From NCBI GenBank assembly GCA_020058965.1, contig JAGVCY010000251.1:1-15048 (forward strand): a stretch of 15,048 bases of DNA. Reading direction: 5' to 3'. Below, one piece after another: positions 1 to 7,807 of the stretch. This stretch comes from Candidatus Omnitrophota bacterium. GTDB lineage: Bacteria > Omnitrophota > Gorgyraeia > 2-02-FULL-51-18 > JAGOUK01. Under the pieces are notes generated by a model. That model ran no database searches and was not told where the DNA came from. It saw only the letters and a program-made list of their open reading frames with translations. Position numbers and translations under genes: made by a program. Position 1 is the stretch's first letter. Every line of letters begins with the position of its first letter.

Positions 1-689
1 GCCGAGCCGATGCGGATCTTGATATCCTCGGAGGTGCGCTCGCCGATCATCAGATTGTAAGTTTTTTTGATGTGGTCGACGATCGCCTCGTCCAGTTCAT
101 CACCTGCGATGCGGATCGATTTGGCAAATACGATGCCGGCAAGCGAGATCACGGCGATTTCAGTCGTTCCGCCGCCGATGTCGATGATCATGTTTGCGGC
201 GGGATCCTGAATCGGTAAGCCGACTCCGATCGCCGCGGCGATAGGCTCTTCAACCAAATAAACTTCCCTCGCGCCGGCGGAGGTGGCGGAGTCTTTGACG
301 GCGCGCTTTTCGACGGCGGTGATACCGGACGGAACGGCGATAACGATGCGGGGACGAACCAAGTGGCGGCGCTTGTGCGCCTTCGAAATGAAGTAGCGGA
401 GCATGCTCTCGGTGATTTCAAAGTCCGCGATGACGCCGTCCTTCATGGGACGGATGGCCGCGATGGATCCGGGGGTACGGCCCAGCATTTTTTTGGCTTC
501 ATCACCGACCGCAATGACCTTGCCGGTAGCTTTCTCAATGGCCACGACGGACGGCTCAGATATGACAATGCCTTCTCCACGGACGGTCACCAGGGTGATG
601 GCAGTACCCAAGTCGATTCCCATATCGTTGGAAAAAATACCGATGATGCGATTAAAAATATTACGAAAGAGAAGGCCTATCTTGTCCAA
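1..689 (-). CDS. mreB: Rod-shape-determining protein MreB, N-terminal 229 residues (gene runs off the left edge)
   Basis: MreB is the bacterial actin that polymerises under the inner membrane and guides lateral wall synthesis. The visible part holds the first phosphate loop (IDLGTA, residues 25-30), EPSVVAI (45-51), the EEPIAAAIG segment (147-155), the second phosphate loop [11 protein letters not shown] (169-179) and, at the edge, [17 protein letters not shown]-binding motifs are therefore intact. The best start is TTG at 689-687: AGAGG lies 7 nt upstream (697-701) and a stop codon lies in frame five codons before the TTG. This gives a 22-residue N-terminal tail, alternating hydrophobic and basic, which could be a membrane-binding amphipathic helix. 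The residue after DLGTA is Ile where Asn is usual. The gene has its own promoter at 740-768. Identity is certain; the start is probable. Confidence 0.97.
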   Translation of the reverse strand, partial: MDKIGLLFRNIFNRIIGIFSNDMGIDLGTAITLVTVRGEGIVISEPSVVAIEKATGKVIAVGDEAKKMLGRTPGSIAAIRPMKDGVIADFEITESMLRYFISKAHKRRHLVRPRIVIAVPSGITAVEKRAVKDSATSAGAREVYLVEEPIAAAIGVGLPIQDPAANMIIDIGGGTTEIAVISLAGIVFAKSIRIAGDELDEAIVDHIKKTYNLMIGERTSEDIKIRIGS

Positions 690-696
690 AACATTG

Positions 697-701
697 CCTC
701 T
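697..701 (-). promoter_or_regulatory. Ribosome binding site that decides the mreB start
   Basis: AGAGG on the minus strand sits 7 nt before TTG 689-687. The only ATG nearby in another frame meets a stop after five codons, and the first in-frame ATG (residue 23) has no Shine-Dalgarno sequence and would leave almost nothing before the conserved IDLGTA motif. This supports the TTG start. Confidence 0.6.
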
Positions 702-739
702 TTAAGTGGGAAAAACCAATTTCCAAATTTGAAGTCTAG

Positions 740-768
740 AGTATAGGACAATGGTTCGGGGGTGTCAA
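740..768 (-). promoter_or_regulatory. Sigma70-type promoter of mreB
   Basis: On the minus strand a perfect -35 box TTGACA (763-768) is followed by a 17-nt spacer and TATACT (740-745), five of six matches to the -10 consensus. The -35 box overlaps the TGA stop codon of aroA. Transcription would begin near 733 and leave a leader of roughly 40 nt before the TTG start of mreB. It is the clearest promoter in the window and implies mreB can be expressed independently of the upstream operon. No promoter activity can be proved from sequence alone. Confidence 0.75.
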
Positions 769-2111
769 CCAGCAGTCTGCTGCTGACTGTATTTTGCCCC
801 TGCTTTCACTAGAAGCTCGAAGAAATTTGGAAAACTGGTCGCGATGCAGGCGGTGTCCTTGATCCGGGTTTGCCCGTCCGCGATCATTCCGGCCACGATG
901 AAGCTCATTGCGGTGCGGTGATCACCATAGGACTGCAGCGGGGTCTTGGAGGCGCGCAAAGGAGTCGGGCCGTCCACCCACACGCTGTTTCCCTTCACCC
1001 CGATCCGCGCGCCCATCAATTTCAGCTGATCGACCATCGACGCGACACGATCCGTCTCTTTAACGCGCAATTCCTCAACTCCATGAAACCAACTCTTGCC
1101 CTGCGCCTGCGTCGCGATCACCATCAGGATTGGAAGCTCATCGATCAGCGACGGCACTTCGGATGGCTGGACCGTTGTGGCGCGGAGCGCCCGGGGGCTC
1201 ACCTCAAAATCAGCGGTTATTTCGGGCCCCTGCTGATGCAGACACGAGGGCTTGATTCCCGCACCCATACGATTGAGCGCGCGGATGATACCGATGCGAA
1301 CCGGATTCCATAGCACGCGCTTGAGCGAAATCCGTGAGCCCGGAACCAGCAGGCCGATCGCGATCAAAAAGGCCGCGCTCGAAATATCTCCCGGCACTTC
1401 GATCTTGAACGGCCGCGGCTCACGACCTGGATGGAGCGTGATCTTATGTCCGGATTGGGTCAGGTCCAAACCTGTGTATTTAAAAAACCGCTCCGTATGG
1501 TCGCGTGTGGGAATCTCCTCGATCACTGTGGTCGGTCCTTCCGCAAAAAGTCCCGCCAAAAGCGCAGCTGACTTGACCTGAGCGCTGGCAACCGGCAGTC
1601 GATAAGTCGTGCCTTTAAGCTGCCGTCCGCAGATCGTGAGCGGCGCGGTGATTTTTGCGCCTTTTCCTTTAATGTCAGCACCCATCAGTATCAGCGGAGC
1701 GGCCGCCCGATTCATAGGCCTGCCGGAAAGAGACGGGTCACCGGCGAGGCGGGTTGTAAATGGCTGAGCGGCCAGGATGCCGCTCATCAGCCGCATCGTG
1801 GTTCCGGAGTTTCCGCAATACAGCGTCGTTTTGGGTTTGCGAAGTCCCTTTAAACCCACTCCATCGATGATAAGCCGGTTTTTGGACCGTGCCTCGCGTC
1901 GTATCTTGACACCCATCGCCTCAAAGATTTTGGCCGTATTCTGACAATCTTCCGATGTCAAAAAATTTTTTACGCGGCTTTGGCCCTTTGCCAACGCACC
2001 CATCATTATGGACCGATGCGAAATCGATTTGTCGCCCGGAAGCGCTGTCGTGAGTTTGAGCGGCTTTTGGCGGGAAATGACGACGCTGCGCATCGGACCG
2101 GCAGATTTCAT
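765..2111 (-). CDS. aroA: 3-phosphoshikimate 1-carboxyvinyltransferase (EPSP synthase)
   Basis: This enzyme transfers the enolpyruvyl group of PEP to shikimate-3-phosphate, the sixth step of the chorismate pathway, in the cytoplasm. The 448 residues match the family length. Visible motifs in order: PGDKSISHR (25-33), YCGNSGTTMRL (98-108), GDPSLSGRPM (124-133), SAQVKSA (176-182), RDHTE (203-207), LIDELP (322-327, catalytic Asp), VKETDR (350-355) and GDHRTAMS (396-403). GDK-S, SAQ-K and R-D-H-T-E together resemble the class II group of EPSP synthases; that class call is by eye. The ATG at 2111 overlaps the rluD stop as ATGA, implying translational coupling. After the usual C-terminal FPNFFELLVKAGA comes a short KYSQQQTAG tail; the tail's DNA resembles the joined ends of the repeat at 10615-10719. 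Its TGA stop lies inside the mreB -35 box. Confidence 0.97.
   Translation of the reverse strand: MKSAGPMRSVVISRQKPLKLTTALPGDKSISHRSIMMGALAKGQSRVKNFLTSEDCQNTAKIFEAMGVKIRREARSKNRLIIDGVGLKGLRKPKTTLYCGNSGTTMRLMSGILAAQPFTTRLAGDPSLSGRPMNRAAAPLILMGADIKGKGAKITAPLTICGRQLKGTTYRLPVASAQVKSAALLAGLFAEGPTTVIEEIPTRDHTERFFKYTGLDLTQSGHKITLHPGREPRPFKIEVPGDISSAAFLIAIGLLVPGSRISLKRVLWNPVRIGIIRALNRMGAGIKPSCLHQQGPEITADFEVSPRALRATTVQPSEVPSLIDELPILMVIATQAQGKSWFHGVEELRVKETDRVASMVDQLKLMGARIGVKGNSVWVDGPTPLRASKTPLQSYGDHRTAMSFIVAGMIADGQTRIKDTACIATSFPNFFELLVKAGAKYSQQQTAG
773..793. repeat. Possible footprint of the CAGTCTGCTG-type repeat inside the 3' end of aroA
   Basis: Positions 773-782 read CAGTCTGCTG, identical to the left end of the inverted repeat at 10615. 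Positions 785-793 read GACTGTATT, identical to the right end and outer flank of that repeat at 10715-10723. Here the two ends are separated by only two bases instead of about 90, as if the centre had been lost. The segment encodes part of the SQQQT tail of AroA. Chance similarity of such short matches cannot be excluded. Confidence 0.3.
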
Positions 2112-3046
2112 TTGGCGCGTTCCCGCTTGAGCAGTTTTTTAAAATCATCCGGCAGCGGCGCTTCAAATGTGACGGTTTTGTGAGTCGTTGGGTGCGTGAA
2201 GGTTATTTTGTGCGCGTGCAAGGCCAGGCGCATCGTCTCTGCTTTGCCATACAGGGGGTCGCCCAAAACCGGATGACCTAAATAGCTCATATGCACGCGG
2301 ATCTGATGGGTGCGGCCCGTGACCGGATGCAGCTTTAAATAGGTGGATTGCGGGAACCTTTCCGCAACGACATAATGGGTGACGGCATCTCGCGGAATTT
2401 GCGGATTGACCGCGGTCATCTGGGTTCGGATATGCGGGTCGCGGCCTACCGGCTGTTCGACGCGGCCCTGCATGCGATCCACCCGCCCCATGACCACCGC
2501 CGCGTATTCCTTGTGTACTTCGCGCGAACTAAACGCCTTGCTGAGAGCCCGATGCGCCCGGTTGCTTTTAGCCACGATCAACAAACCCGAAGTATCGCGG
2601 TCCAGCCGATGAACAATGCCCGGCCGATCACCGCCCCCGAGATCGGACAGCTTTCGGCGCGTACCGACCAGCGCGTTGACGAGCGTTCCAGTTTGATTGC
2701 CTGATCCCGGGTGCACGACAAGACCGGATGGCTTGTTGACGATTAAAATATCGGCATCCTCAAAGATCACGCCGAACGGAATCTTCTGTCCGAGCATTTT
2801 TGTTTTTGCTTCGTGAACCATCATAATATCGACCACATCCCCCGTCTTCATGGCACGGTCAGGATCCGCGCACAGCTCGCCGTTCAGCGCGACCGACCCC
2901 TGAAGGATCAATTTTTTGACGATCTTGCGCGAAAAAACCGCATTGCCCGAGCGCGTCGCCACAAATTGGTCGAGGCGGCGGCCCGCATCCACCGGACTGC
3001 AAACGATCGGAACGGTCTTGGGTTTTGATTTACGAACCGGCATCAT
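2108..3046 (-). CDS. rluD: RluA/RluD-family 23S rRNA pseudouridine synthase
   Basis: The protein isomerises specific uridines of large-subunit rRNA to pseudouridine, acting on ribosome assembly in the cytoplasm. It has 312 residues from the chosen start. An S4 RNA-binding domain lies at about 22-75 (RRLDQFV, then KKLILQGSVALNG), followed by the catalytic domain with NKPSGLVVHPG (104-114) and HRLDRDTSGLLIVAK (146-160), whose Asp149 is the family's catalytic residue; GRTHQIRVH follows further on. The reading frame is open up to 3082, but ATG 3046 is preferred because AAAGGA lies just upstream and the ATG overlaps the lgt stop as ATGA. The TGA stop likewise overlaps the start of aroA. Domain order fits RluD best, but RluA-family specificity (RluC or RluD) cannot be fixed by eye. 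Confidence 0.93.
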   Translation of the reverse strand: MMPVRKSKPKTVPIVCSPVDAGRRLDQFVATRSGNAVFSRKIVKKLILQGSVALNGELCADPDRAMKTGDVVDIMMVHEAKTKMLGQKIPFGVIFEDADILIVNKPSGLVVHPGSGNQTGTLVNALVGTRRKLSDLGGGDRPGIVHRLDRDTSGLLIVAKSNRAHRALSKAFSSREVHKEYAAVVMGRVDRMQGRVEQPVGRDPHIRTQMTAVNPQIPRDAVTHYVVAERFPQSTYLKLHPVTGRTHQIRVHMSYLGHPVLGDPLYGKAETMRLALHAHKITFTHPTTHKTVTFEAPLPDDFKKLLKRERAK

Positions 3047-3795
3047 TTTTCCTTTAAACCTGCTTGTATCTGGGCTCGACACAGAAGAACGAAGCCCGAC
3101 ACCAAAAATAAAATTGCGGACATCAGCTGCGGAAGTGAAAGGCCCAGCGCGGCCGTCGTCTGGTCTCCACGAAAGTATTCCGTCACAAATCGAATCGTTC
3201 CATAACCGATTCCATAAAACCAGATCAGATTGCCTGTCTGCTTCACCCGCCTAAAGCACTGATCCAGCGCCACAAATAGCAACAGCAGGAGTGCGGTATT
3301 CAAGAGTTGAACGGGAAAACGGCATCCCAGCCCTTCCGGCAAACATATTCCAAGGGGTGGATGGGCCTCAAAACCATAACAGCAGCCGTTCAAAAAACAC
3401 CCGATCCTGCCGGCCGCCTGCGCCAGCGCCAATCCCGGCATAAAGATATCAAAAGTCAATCCGACCGCCAGCCCGCGGACTCGCGTATATAGGAAAGCGG
3501 CAAGAACTCCACCGGCGAAGCCACCATACCACACCAACCCCCCGTGGTTCAGGAGAACCATCTCGAGCGGATGGCGGACAAAATAACTCCAATCCAGCGC
3601 CACATACAGCGCCCGGGCGCCCGCAATCCCGCCCAACAGCGCGGCAAAAGCAACATTGGTTAGTTGCTCGGCGTCCACACCACGCGTTCGGCCTCGACGG
3701 CGCACATCCGCCAGGCAGAGCAAAAAACCAACCGCCATCATCAGCCCATACGCGTACAAAGTCACCGGGCCCCATTGGAACAGTATCGGCTTCAT
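3043..3795 (-). CDS. lgt: Prolipoprotein diacylglyceryl transferase
   Basis: Lgt is an inner-membrane enzyme that moves diacylglycerol from phosphatidylglycerol to the lipobox cysteine of prolipoproteins, the first step of lipoprotein maturation. The 250-residue product is highly hydrophobic with about seven membrane segments. It begins with the family-typical ILFQWGPVTLYAYGLM, carries the signature GRIGCFLNGCCYG (129-141; the common form is GRxGNFxNGE, the Cys-rich variant also occurs in the family), and has the late IRFVTEYFRGD (201-211) with conserved arginines. An in-frame ATG at 3843 would overlap lspA by about 50 nt and add a basic, non-conserved leader. ATG 3795 overlaps the lspA stop as ATGA and has GGGCGGG upstream, so it is preferred. 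It sits next to lspA, which performs the following step on the same substrates. Confidence 0.96.
   Translation of the reverse strand: MKPILFQWGPVTLYAYGLMMAVGFLLCLADVRRRGRTRGVDAEQLTNVAFAALLGGIAGARALYVALDWSYFVRHPLEMVLLNHGGLVWYGGFAGGVLAAFLYTRVRGLAVGLTFDIFMPGLALAQAAGRIGCFLNGCCYGFEAHPPLGICLPEGLGCRFPVQLLNTALLLLLFVALDQCFRRVKQTGNLIWFYGIGYGTIRFVTEYFRGDQTTAALGLSLPQLMSAILFLVSGFVLLCRAQIQAGLKEK
3050..3055 (-). promoter_or_regulatory. Ribosome binding site deciding the rluD start
   Basis: AAAGGA on the minus strand, 3 nt from ATG 3046 and 6 nt from the following ATG 3043. It lies in the last codons of lgt and favours these starts over the upstream ATG at 3082, which would overlap lgt by 40 nt. Confidence 0.6.
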
Positions 3796-4277
3796 AAACC
3801 CGCCCTGCCTTCCCCGTCGTTTTTCCGTCTCAGCAGCATGCACAAGACCCAGAGCACAAAACCGGCGGTGATGGCCGAATCGGCCACATTAAAAATCGGC
3901 CAAACCTTCAAATCAATAAAATCAATGACCGCGCCTTCCCGGAACCGGTCGAGCAAATTGCCCGCGGAGCCGCCCAAGATCAGCGCAAGCGCCAGAGATT
4001 CGGCGGCGCGGTTTTTTTCCATAACGATCCGCATCCACCAAACAGCGAGAACCAGCGTCAGGACGGCCGCGAATAGCGCCAGCGCCCGGGGCGCGTGTGA
4101 ACCCAAGCCGAACGCGGCACCCGCGTTGCGATGCAGCGTGAACGCGAGCCAGGGAGAAGCGATTTCGACGGAGCGGGACTCGTCCAGGAAACGGACAGCC
4201 CAAATTTTGGTCAGACGGTCAGCGACCCAAACCACTACGGCGGCCGTCGACGATATAAAAATGCGTCGAAGGGGCAC
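3792..4277 (-). CDS. lspA: Lipoprotein signal peptidase (signal peptidase II)
   Basis: LspA is an inner-membrane aspartyl protease that removes the signal peptide from diacylglycerol-modified prolipoproteins. From the GTG start at 4277 it has 161 residues, normal for the family. Visible: ADRLTK (19-24) in the first membrane helix, FTLHRNAGAAFG (46-57), and the two catalytic aspartates in GNLLDR (Asp110) and FNVADSAITAG (Asp133). About four membrane segments are apparent. The frame stays open to a TTG at 4343, which would overlap the upstream dksA-like gene by 62 nt; GTG 4277 lies 4 nt after that gene's stop and leaves a short basic N-terminus before the first helix. Neither start has a good Shine-Dalgarno sequence, so translation is probably coupled. 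The stop overlaps lgt as ATGA. Confidence 0.94.
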   Translation of the reverse strand: MPLRRIFISSTAAVVVWVADRLTKIWAVRFLDESRSVEIASPWLAFTLHRNAGAAFGLGSHAPRALALFAAVLTLVLAVWWMRIVMEKNRAAESLALALILGGSAGNLLDRFREGAVIDFIDLKVWPIFNVADSAITAGFVLWVLCMLLRRKNDGEGRAGL

Positions 4278-4281
4278 GCGA

Positions 4282-4677
4282 TTAGCGCTTGGGCTTAAAA
4301 TTTTTCTCGTCCGTTGACTGGCAGGGAACGCAGTATTCGGCAAAGGGCACGACCTTCAGACGCGACTTGTTGATGGGCTTGCTGCATTCCAGACAAATAC
4401 CGAAGGATTTGTCATCAATGCGCTTGAGGGCTTCATCAATTTTGTACAAAATTTCCTGGCCGTTGCCGGCAAGGTTCAGCGCGAACTCGCGATCGTAGTT
4501 GTCCGTCGCCTGATCGGCCATATGAAGGCTGTAGCCCGACAGATCCCCGGACGAGTCCTTGGTGGACTGATTCAGGTTGCCGCCCTTCACGCGATCGAGA
4601 CCGTCGTTTAATTTGAGTTGCAGGTCCTGCAGAGATTTTTTGAAGCCCTTGAGCTCCTGATCCGTCATGTGCTTCAT
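4282..4677 (-). CDS. TraR/DksA-family zinc-finger transcriptional regulator
   Basis: A 131-residue member of the DksA/TraR family, proteins that bind the secondary channel of RNA polymerase and modulate initiation, often with ppGpp. The N-terminal part (about 1-35 and 55-90) is predicted coiled coil. The C-terminal zinc finger has four cysteines, CLEC (95-98) and CVPC (116-119), followed by a basic tail. By eye the coiled-coil tip lacks E. coli DksA's DxxDxA spacing and reads ADQATD (54-59), so it may belong to a sister group with different activity. ATG 4677 overlaps the ileS stop as ATGA and has AAGGA 8 nt upstream (4686-4690), which favours it over the Met at residue 4. Position between ileS and lspA suggests co-expression with growth genes. 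Exact subfamily is unsure, so no symbol is given. Confidence 0.92.
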   Translation of the reverse strand: MKHMTDQELKGFKKSLQDLQLKLNDGLDRVKGGNLNQSTKDSSGDLSGYSLHMADQATDNYDREFALNLAGNGQEILYKIDEALKRIDDKSFGICLECSKPINKSRLKVVPFAEYCVPCQSTDEKNFKPKR

Positions 4678-7478
4678 CGCTTCAATCCTTTCACCGCGCC
4701 ATCACAGCGCAGGCATAAATCCGGGTGTTCAGCGCTTTGTCCCACATCGTCCCGCCAAATCCAGCATCGGGCGCACTTGGTTCCGCCCGATCGCTTCACT
4801 TGGATAACGGTGCCGCCCGCAGATTCGCGGACGCTGAGTTTAGAAACCAAAACTACGAGCGCCAGCAATTCGCGCTCCACAGTCAAAAAATTAAGATCCG
4901 GTCCCTTCGAAGTGTGCAATTCTACCTCAGCCTCGAGCGAATTTCCAATTTCTTTTTGCTCGCGTTTTTCTTCGAGCGCCTTCAGGATGCGGTCGCGCCA
5001 TTCCAACAGCGTGACCCACTTGTCTTCCAGTGCCGGATCTTTTTGGCGGATGGCCTCCGATGGCCATTCGCCATGATGCACGCTCGCTTCCCGGCCCTCG
5101 GCCGTCGGTAAAAAGCCCCAGGCTTCTTCCGCCGTGAACGGGAGAATGGGCGCCAACAACTTGATCAAAGCAACACAGATCTGATGCAGGGCCGTGCGGC
5201 AGGAGCGGCCGGACCGGGACGACGCAGGATCCGTGTAAAGCCGGTCTTTGAGGAGATCAAAATAAACCGCCGAGAGATCCTTCACACAAAATTGATACAT
5301 CACTTGATAAAAACGATGGAATTCGCAGGCGTCATAAGCCGCGGTCGCTTCTTCGGTCACCATCGCAAGCCGGGACAGCGCCCAGCGATCCGATTCCATC
5401 AATTCCACCGCGGCCAGCCCGTCCCGCTGCGGGTCAAATCCATGGAGATTACCCAGCATGAACCGCACGGTGTTCCGAAATTTTCGGTAGCTGTCAGCGA
5501 TCCGGTCAAAAATATCCTTCGAAACGCGAATGTCTTCCGAATAATCGGAGGATGCGACCCAAAGCCGTAAAATATCGGCTCCGAGCTGCTTCATGATGAC
5601 CTCCGGCGCAACGACATTGCCGACGGACTTGGACATTTTGTGACCCTGCCCGTCCACGACAAATCCGTGCGTGAGCACCGACTTGAACGGTGCCTTGCCC
5701 TGCACCGCGCAGGACAACAGCAGCGATGATTGAAACCACCCGCGATGTTGATCACTGCCTTCCAGGTACATATCCACGGGATGACTTGCGTCCGATTTCA
5801 GCCGCCGTGCGCTTACGGCCCGCCAACTGGAGCCGGAGTCGATCCAAACATCGAGTGTGTCCGTACCCTTTTTGATCCCGGCCGACGGTGCCAGGCCAAG
5901 CCGCGCGGCCAGCACCGCGTCAGCTTCCGTGAACCAGACATTCGTCCCCTCTTTTTCAGCCACATCCGCAAACCGCCGCACCGTGGCCGCGTCCAAAATA
6001 CTTTTTCCGTCCGCGTCATAAAAAACGGGGATCGGCACGCCCCAAGTCCGTTGACGCGAAATGCACCAATCCGCCCGCGATCCCACGCTGCCCTCGATGC
6101 GGTTCCTGCCCCACGCGGGGATCCATTGAACCGTCGGGATCACATCGAGCGCTTGCTGCCTAAAAGCGTCGACGCGGATGAACCACTGCTTCACGGAACG
6201 GAAAATGATCGGAGTCTTGGACCGCCAGCAATGCGGGTAGCTGTGCGAATAAGGTTCGGCCGCGATGAGCGCGCCGCGCTCTCCGAGCAGGACGACGATC
6301 TGGGCGTTGGCTTCAAATACATTCACACCGACAAGGGTTGGAAGTCCGGCATCGGCCGTCAGGCGGCCGCGGTCGTCGACCGGAGAAAACGGAGGAAGGT
6401 TGTTTTTTTGGCCGAGAGCGTAGTCGTCCTGTCCGTGGCCCGGCGCGATGTGGACAAAACCCGTGCCGGATTCTGAGGTCACGAAGTCAGCGGTCAAGAT
6501 GCGGCCGCCGTGATCGGGTAAAAATGGATGCCGGTACCGGACGCCGCGCGATTCCAGCTCGCGGCCGTGAATGCTTTGAAGATGCTTGTAAGATTTTTTG
6601 GAAGCGCGCTCAAGCTCCGACAACCGGGCCCGCGCGATCAGCAGGATTTCGGATTCGTCCGCGATAAAGAGGTACTCCAGCTCCGGGTGGGCCGCGATGG
6701 CCAGATTTGCAGGCAGCGTCCAGGGCGTGGTCGTCCACGCGACCAAGCTCACGGGCGCCGACGCCGGCAGCCCTGCGCGGCGGCGCGCTTCGTCAGCCAG
6801 AATTTTTCCATGACCGGTTGTGTCCGAACCGTTGATCTCAAAACGCACAAAAACCGCCGTGTCGGTCCGATCCTGATATTCAATTTCCGCTTCCGCGAGC
6901 GCGGTCTGGCAGCCGGTGCTCCAATAAACCGGTTTCAACCCCTGATACACCAGGCCTTTTTCGACCAAGTCCGCGAAGTTGCGTAAAATATCCGCTTCGT
7001 ATGCCGGACTCATGGTCAGATACGGTTCGTCCCACTCTCCCCACACACCGAGCCGTTTGAACTGCTCCCGCTGGATATCAATAAATTTTTGGGCGAAGTC
7101 CGCAGATTCGCGCCGTATGCGCGCGGGATTTTTATCTTCCGGCTTGAGGGTCTTCATCACCTGATGCTCGATCGGAAGGCCGTGACAATCCCAACCCGGG
7201 ATGTACGGCGCGTCAAAGCCGCGCATCGTCTTGTACCGGACGATGAAGTCCTTGAGCGTCTTGTTGAGCACATGCCCCAGATGAATTTCGCCGTTGGCGA
7301 AAGGAGGGCCGTCGTGAAGCACAAAGCGCGGGCGGTTTTGCACCTTTTCGCGAAGCGCGCGGTAGGTTCCGGCATTTTTCCAGCGGTCGAGAATTTCTTT
7401 TTCGCGATTGGGCAGATCCGCCTTCATCGGGAAGTCAGTCTTCGGAAGATTCAGCGTGTCTTTGTAATTGACGCTCAT
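4674..7478 (-). CDS. ileS: Isoleucyl-tRNA synthetase
   Basis: IleRS charges tRNA-Ile and hydrolyses mischarged valine. The 934-residue length is normal for bacterial type IleRS. In order: the class I HIGH motif as HLGH (66-69) within GPPFANGEIHLGHVLNKTLKD; GWDCHGLPIE (95-104); the editing domain with VAWTTTPWTLPANLA (246-260) and FVHIAPGHGQDD (341-352); DVWIDSGSSW (543-552); EGSDQHRGWFQSS (573-585); KMSKS (614-618); the anticodon-binding domain; and a C-terminal zinc finger with CARC (902-905) and CLRC (922-925). It is thus complete. ATG 7478 lies 26 nt after yggT and has no Shine-Dalgarno sequence; TAGAAT, a good -10 hexamer, sits 9 nt before it, but no matching -35 is visible. Its stop overlaps the next gene as ATGA. 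Confidence 0.98.
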   Translation of the reverse strand: MSVNYKDTLNLPKTDFPMKADLPNREKEILDRWKNAGTYRALREKVQNRPRFVLHDGPPFANGEIHLGHVLNKTLKDFIVRYKTMRGFDAPYIPGWDCHGLPIEHQVMKTLKPEDKNPARIRRESADFAQKFIDIQREQFKRLGVWGEWDEPYLTMSPAYEADILRNFADLVEKGLVYQGLKPVYWSTGCQTALAEAEIEYQDRTDTAVFVRFEINGSDTTGHGKILADEARRRAGLPASAPVSLVAWTTTPWTLPANLAIAAHPELEYLFIADESEILLIARARLSELERASKKSYKHLQSIHGRELESRGVRYRHPFLPDHGGRILTADFVTSESGTGFVHIAPGHGQDDYALGQKNNLPPFSPVDDRGRLTADAGLPTLVGVNVFEANAQIVVLLGERGALIAAEPYSHSYPHCWRSKTPIIFRSVKQWFIRVDAFRQQALDVIPTVQWIPAWGRNRIEGSVGSRADWCISRQRTWGVPIPVFYDADGKSILDAATVRRFADVAEKEGTNVWFTEADAVLAARLGLAPSAGIKKGTDTLDVWIDSGSSWRAVSARRLKSDASHPVDMYLEGSDQHRGWFQSSLLLSCAVQGKAPFKSVLTHGFVVDGQGHKMSKSVGNVVAPEVIMKQLGADILRLWVASSDYSEDIRVSKDIFDRIADSYRKFRNTVRFMLGNLHGFDPQRDGLAAVELMESDRWALSRLAMVTEEATAAYDACEFHRFYQVMYQFCVKDLSAVYFDLLKDRLYTDPASSRSGRSCRTALHQICVALIKLLAPILPFTAEEAWGFLPTAEGREASVHHGEWPSEAIRQKDPALEDKWVTLLEWRDRILKALEEKREQKEIGNSLEAEVELHTSKGPDLNFLTVERELLALVVLVSKLSVRESAGGTVIQVKRSGGTKCARCWIWRDDVGQSAEHPDLCLRCDGAVKGLKR

Positions 7479-7504
7479 AAGGCGGTTATTCTATCAAAAA
7501 ATCA

Positions 7505-7807
7505 CTAGCGAAGGCGGGCGGCGATTTCGAGCAGGGATTGGACGAGGAAGGCGCGGATAAAAATGATCGCGAGCATCGCCAGGAGCGGCGAAAGGTCGAT
7601 GCCTCCGACCCGTTCCGGCGGAACCAGGCGGCGCAGCGGTTCGAGCACCGGCTCCGTCGCCCGTTGAAGAAAAATAATAATGGGGTTGTAAGGGTCCGGG
7701 TTCACCCAGCTCACCAGGGCTCGAATGAGCAGGATCCACCAGTAAATATTGAGCAGCACATCCAGCACCTGCGCGACGGCTGACAAAAAATTAGCGACGA
7801 TGAACAT
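7505..7807 (-). CDS. YggT-family integral membrane protein
   Basis: A 100-residue inner-membrane protein of the YggT family (YlmG in cyanobacteria and Gram-positives). The family's role is not firmly established; it is linked to division, osmotic tolerance and organelle or nucleoid organisation in different hosts. Two clear hydrophobic segments (about 8-33 and 72-95) flank the conserved central motif: RALVSWVNPDP (29-39), then FLQRATEPVLEPLRR and LVPP, then IDLSPLLAMLAI. That is one complete YggT repeat. ATG 7807 overlaps the 3' end of proC by 17 nt and has AGGG stretches a few bases upstream, so translation is probably coupled. The yggS-proC-yggT order is conserved widely downstream of ftsZ, though ftsZ itself is missing here. 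Confidence 0.93.
   Translation of the reverse strand: MFIVANFLSAVAQVLDVLLNIYWWILLIRALVSWVNPDPYNPIIIFLQRATEPVLEPLRRLVPPERVGGIDLSPLLAMLAIIFIRAFLVQSLLEIAARLR

Noticed and set aside
702-735. Hairpin plus T-run terminator or attenuator upstream of mreB
   Set aside because: Only a 5-bp AT stem (AATTT/AAATT) with a 2-nt loop precedes the T-run; too weak to support.
3664-4317. A 217-codon open frame on the plus strand opposite lgt and lspA
   Set aside because: It is antisense to two well-supported genes, has no recognisable motif, and arises from the low stop-codon frequency of GC-rich complement.
4278-4343. TTG start of lspA at 4343
   Set aside because: It would overlap the upstream gene by 62 nt and add a non-conserved 22-residue leader; GTG at 4277 gives a family-typical protein.
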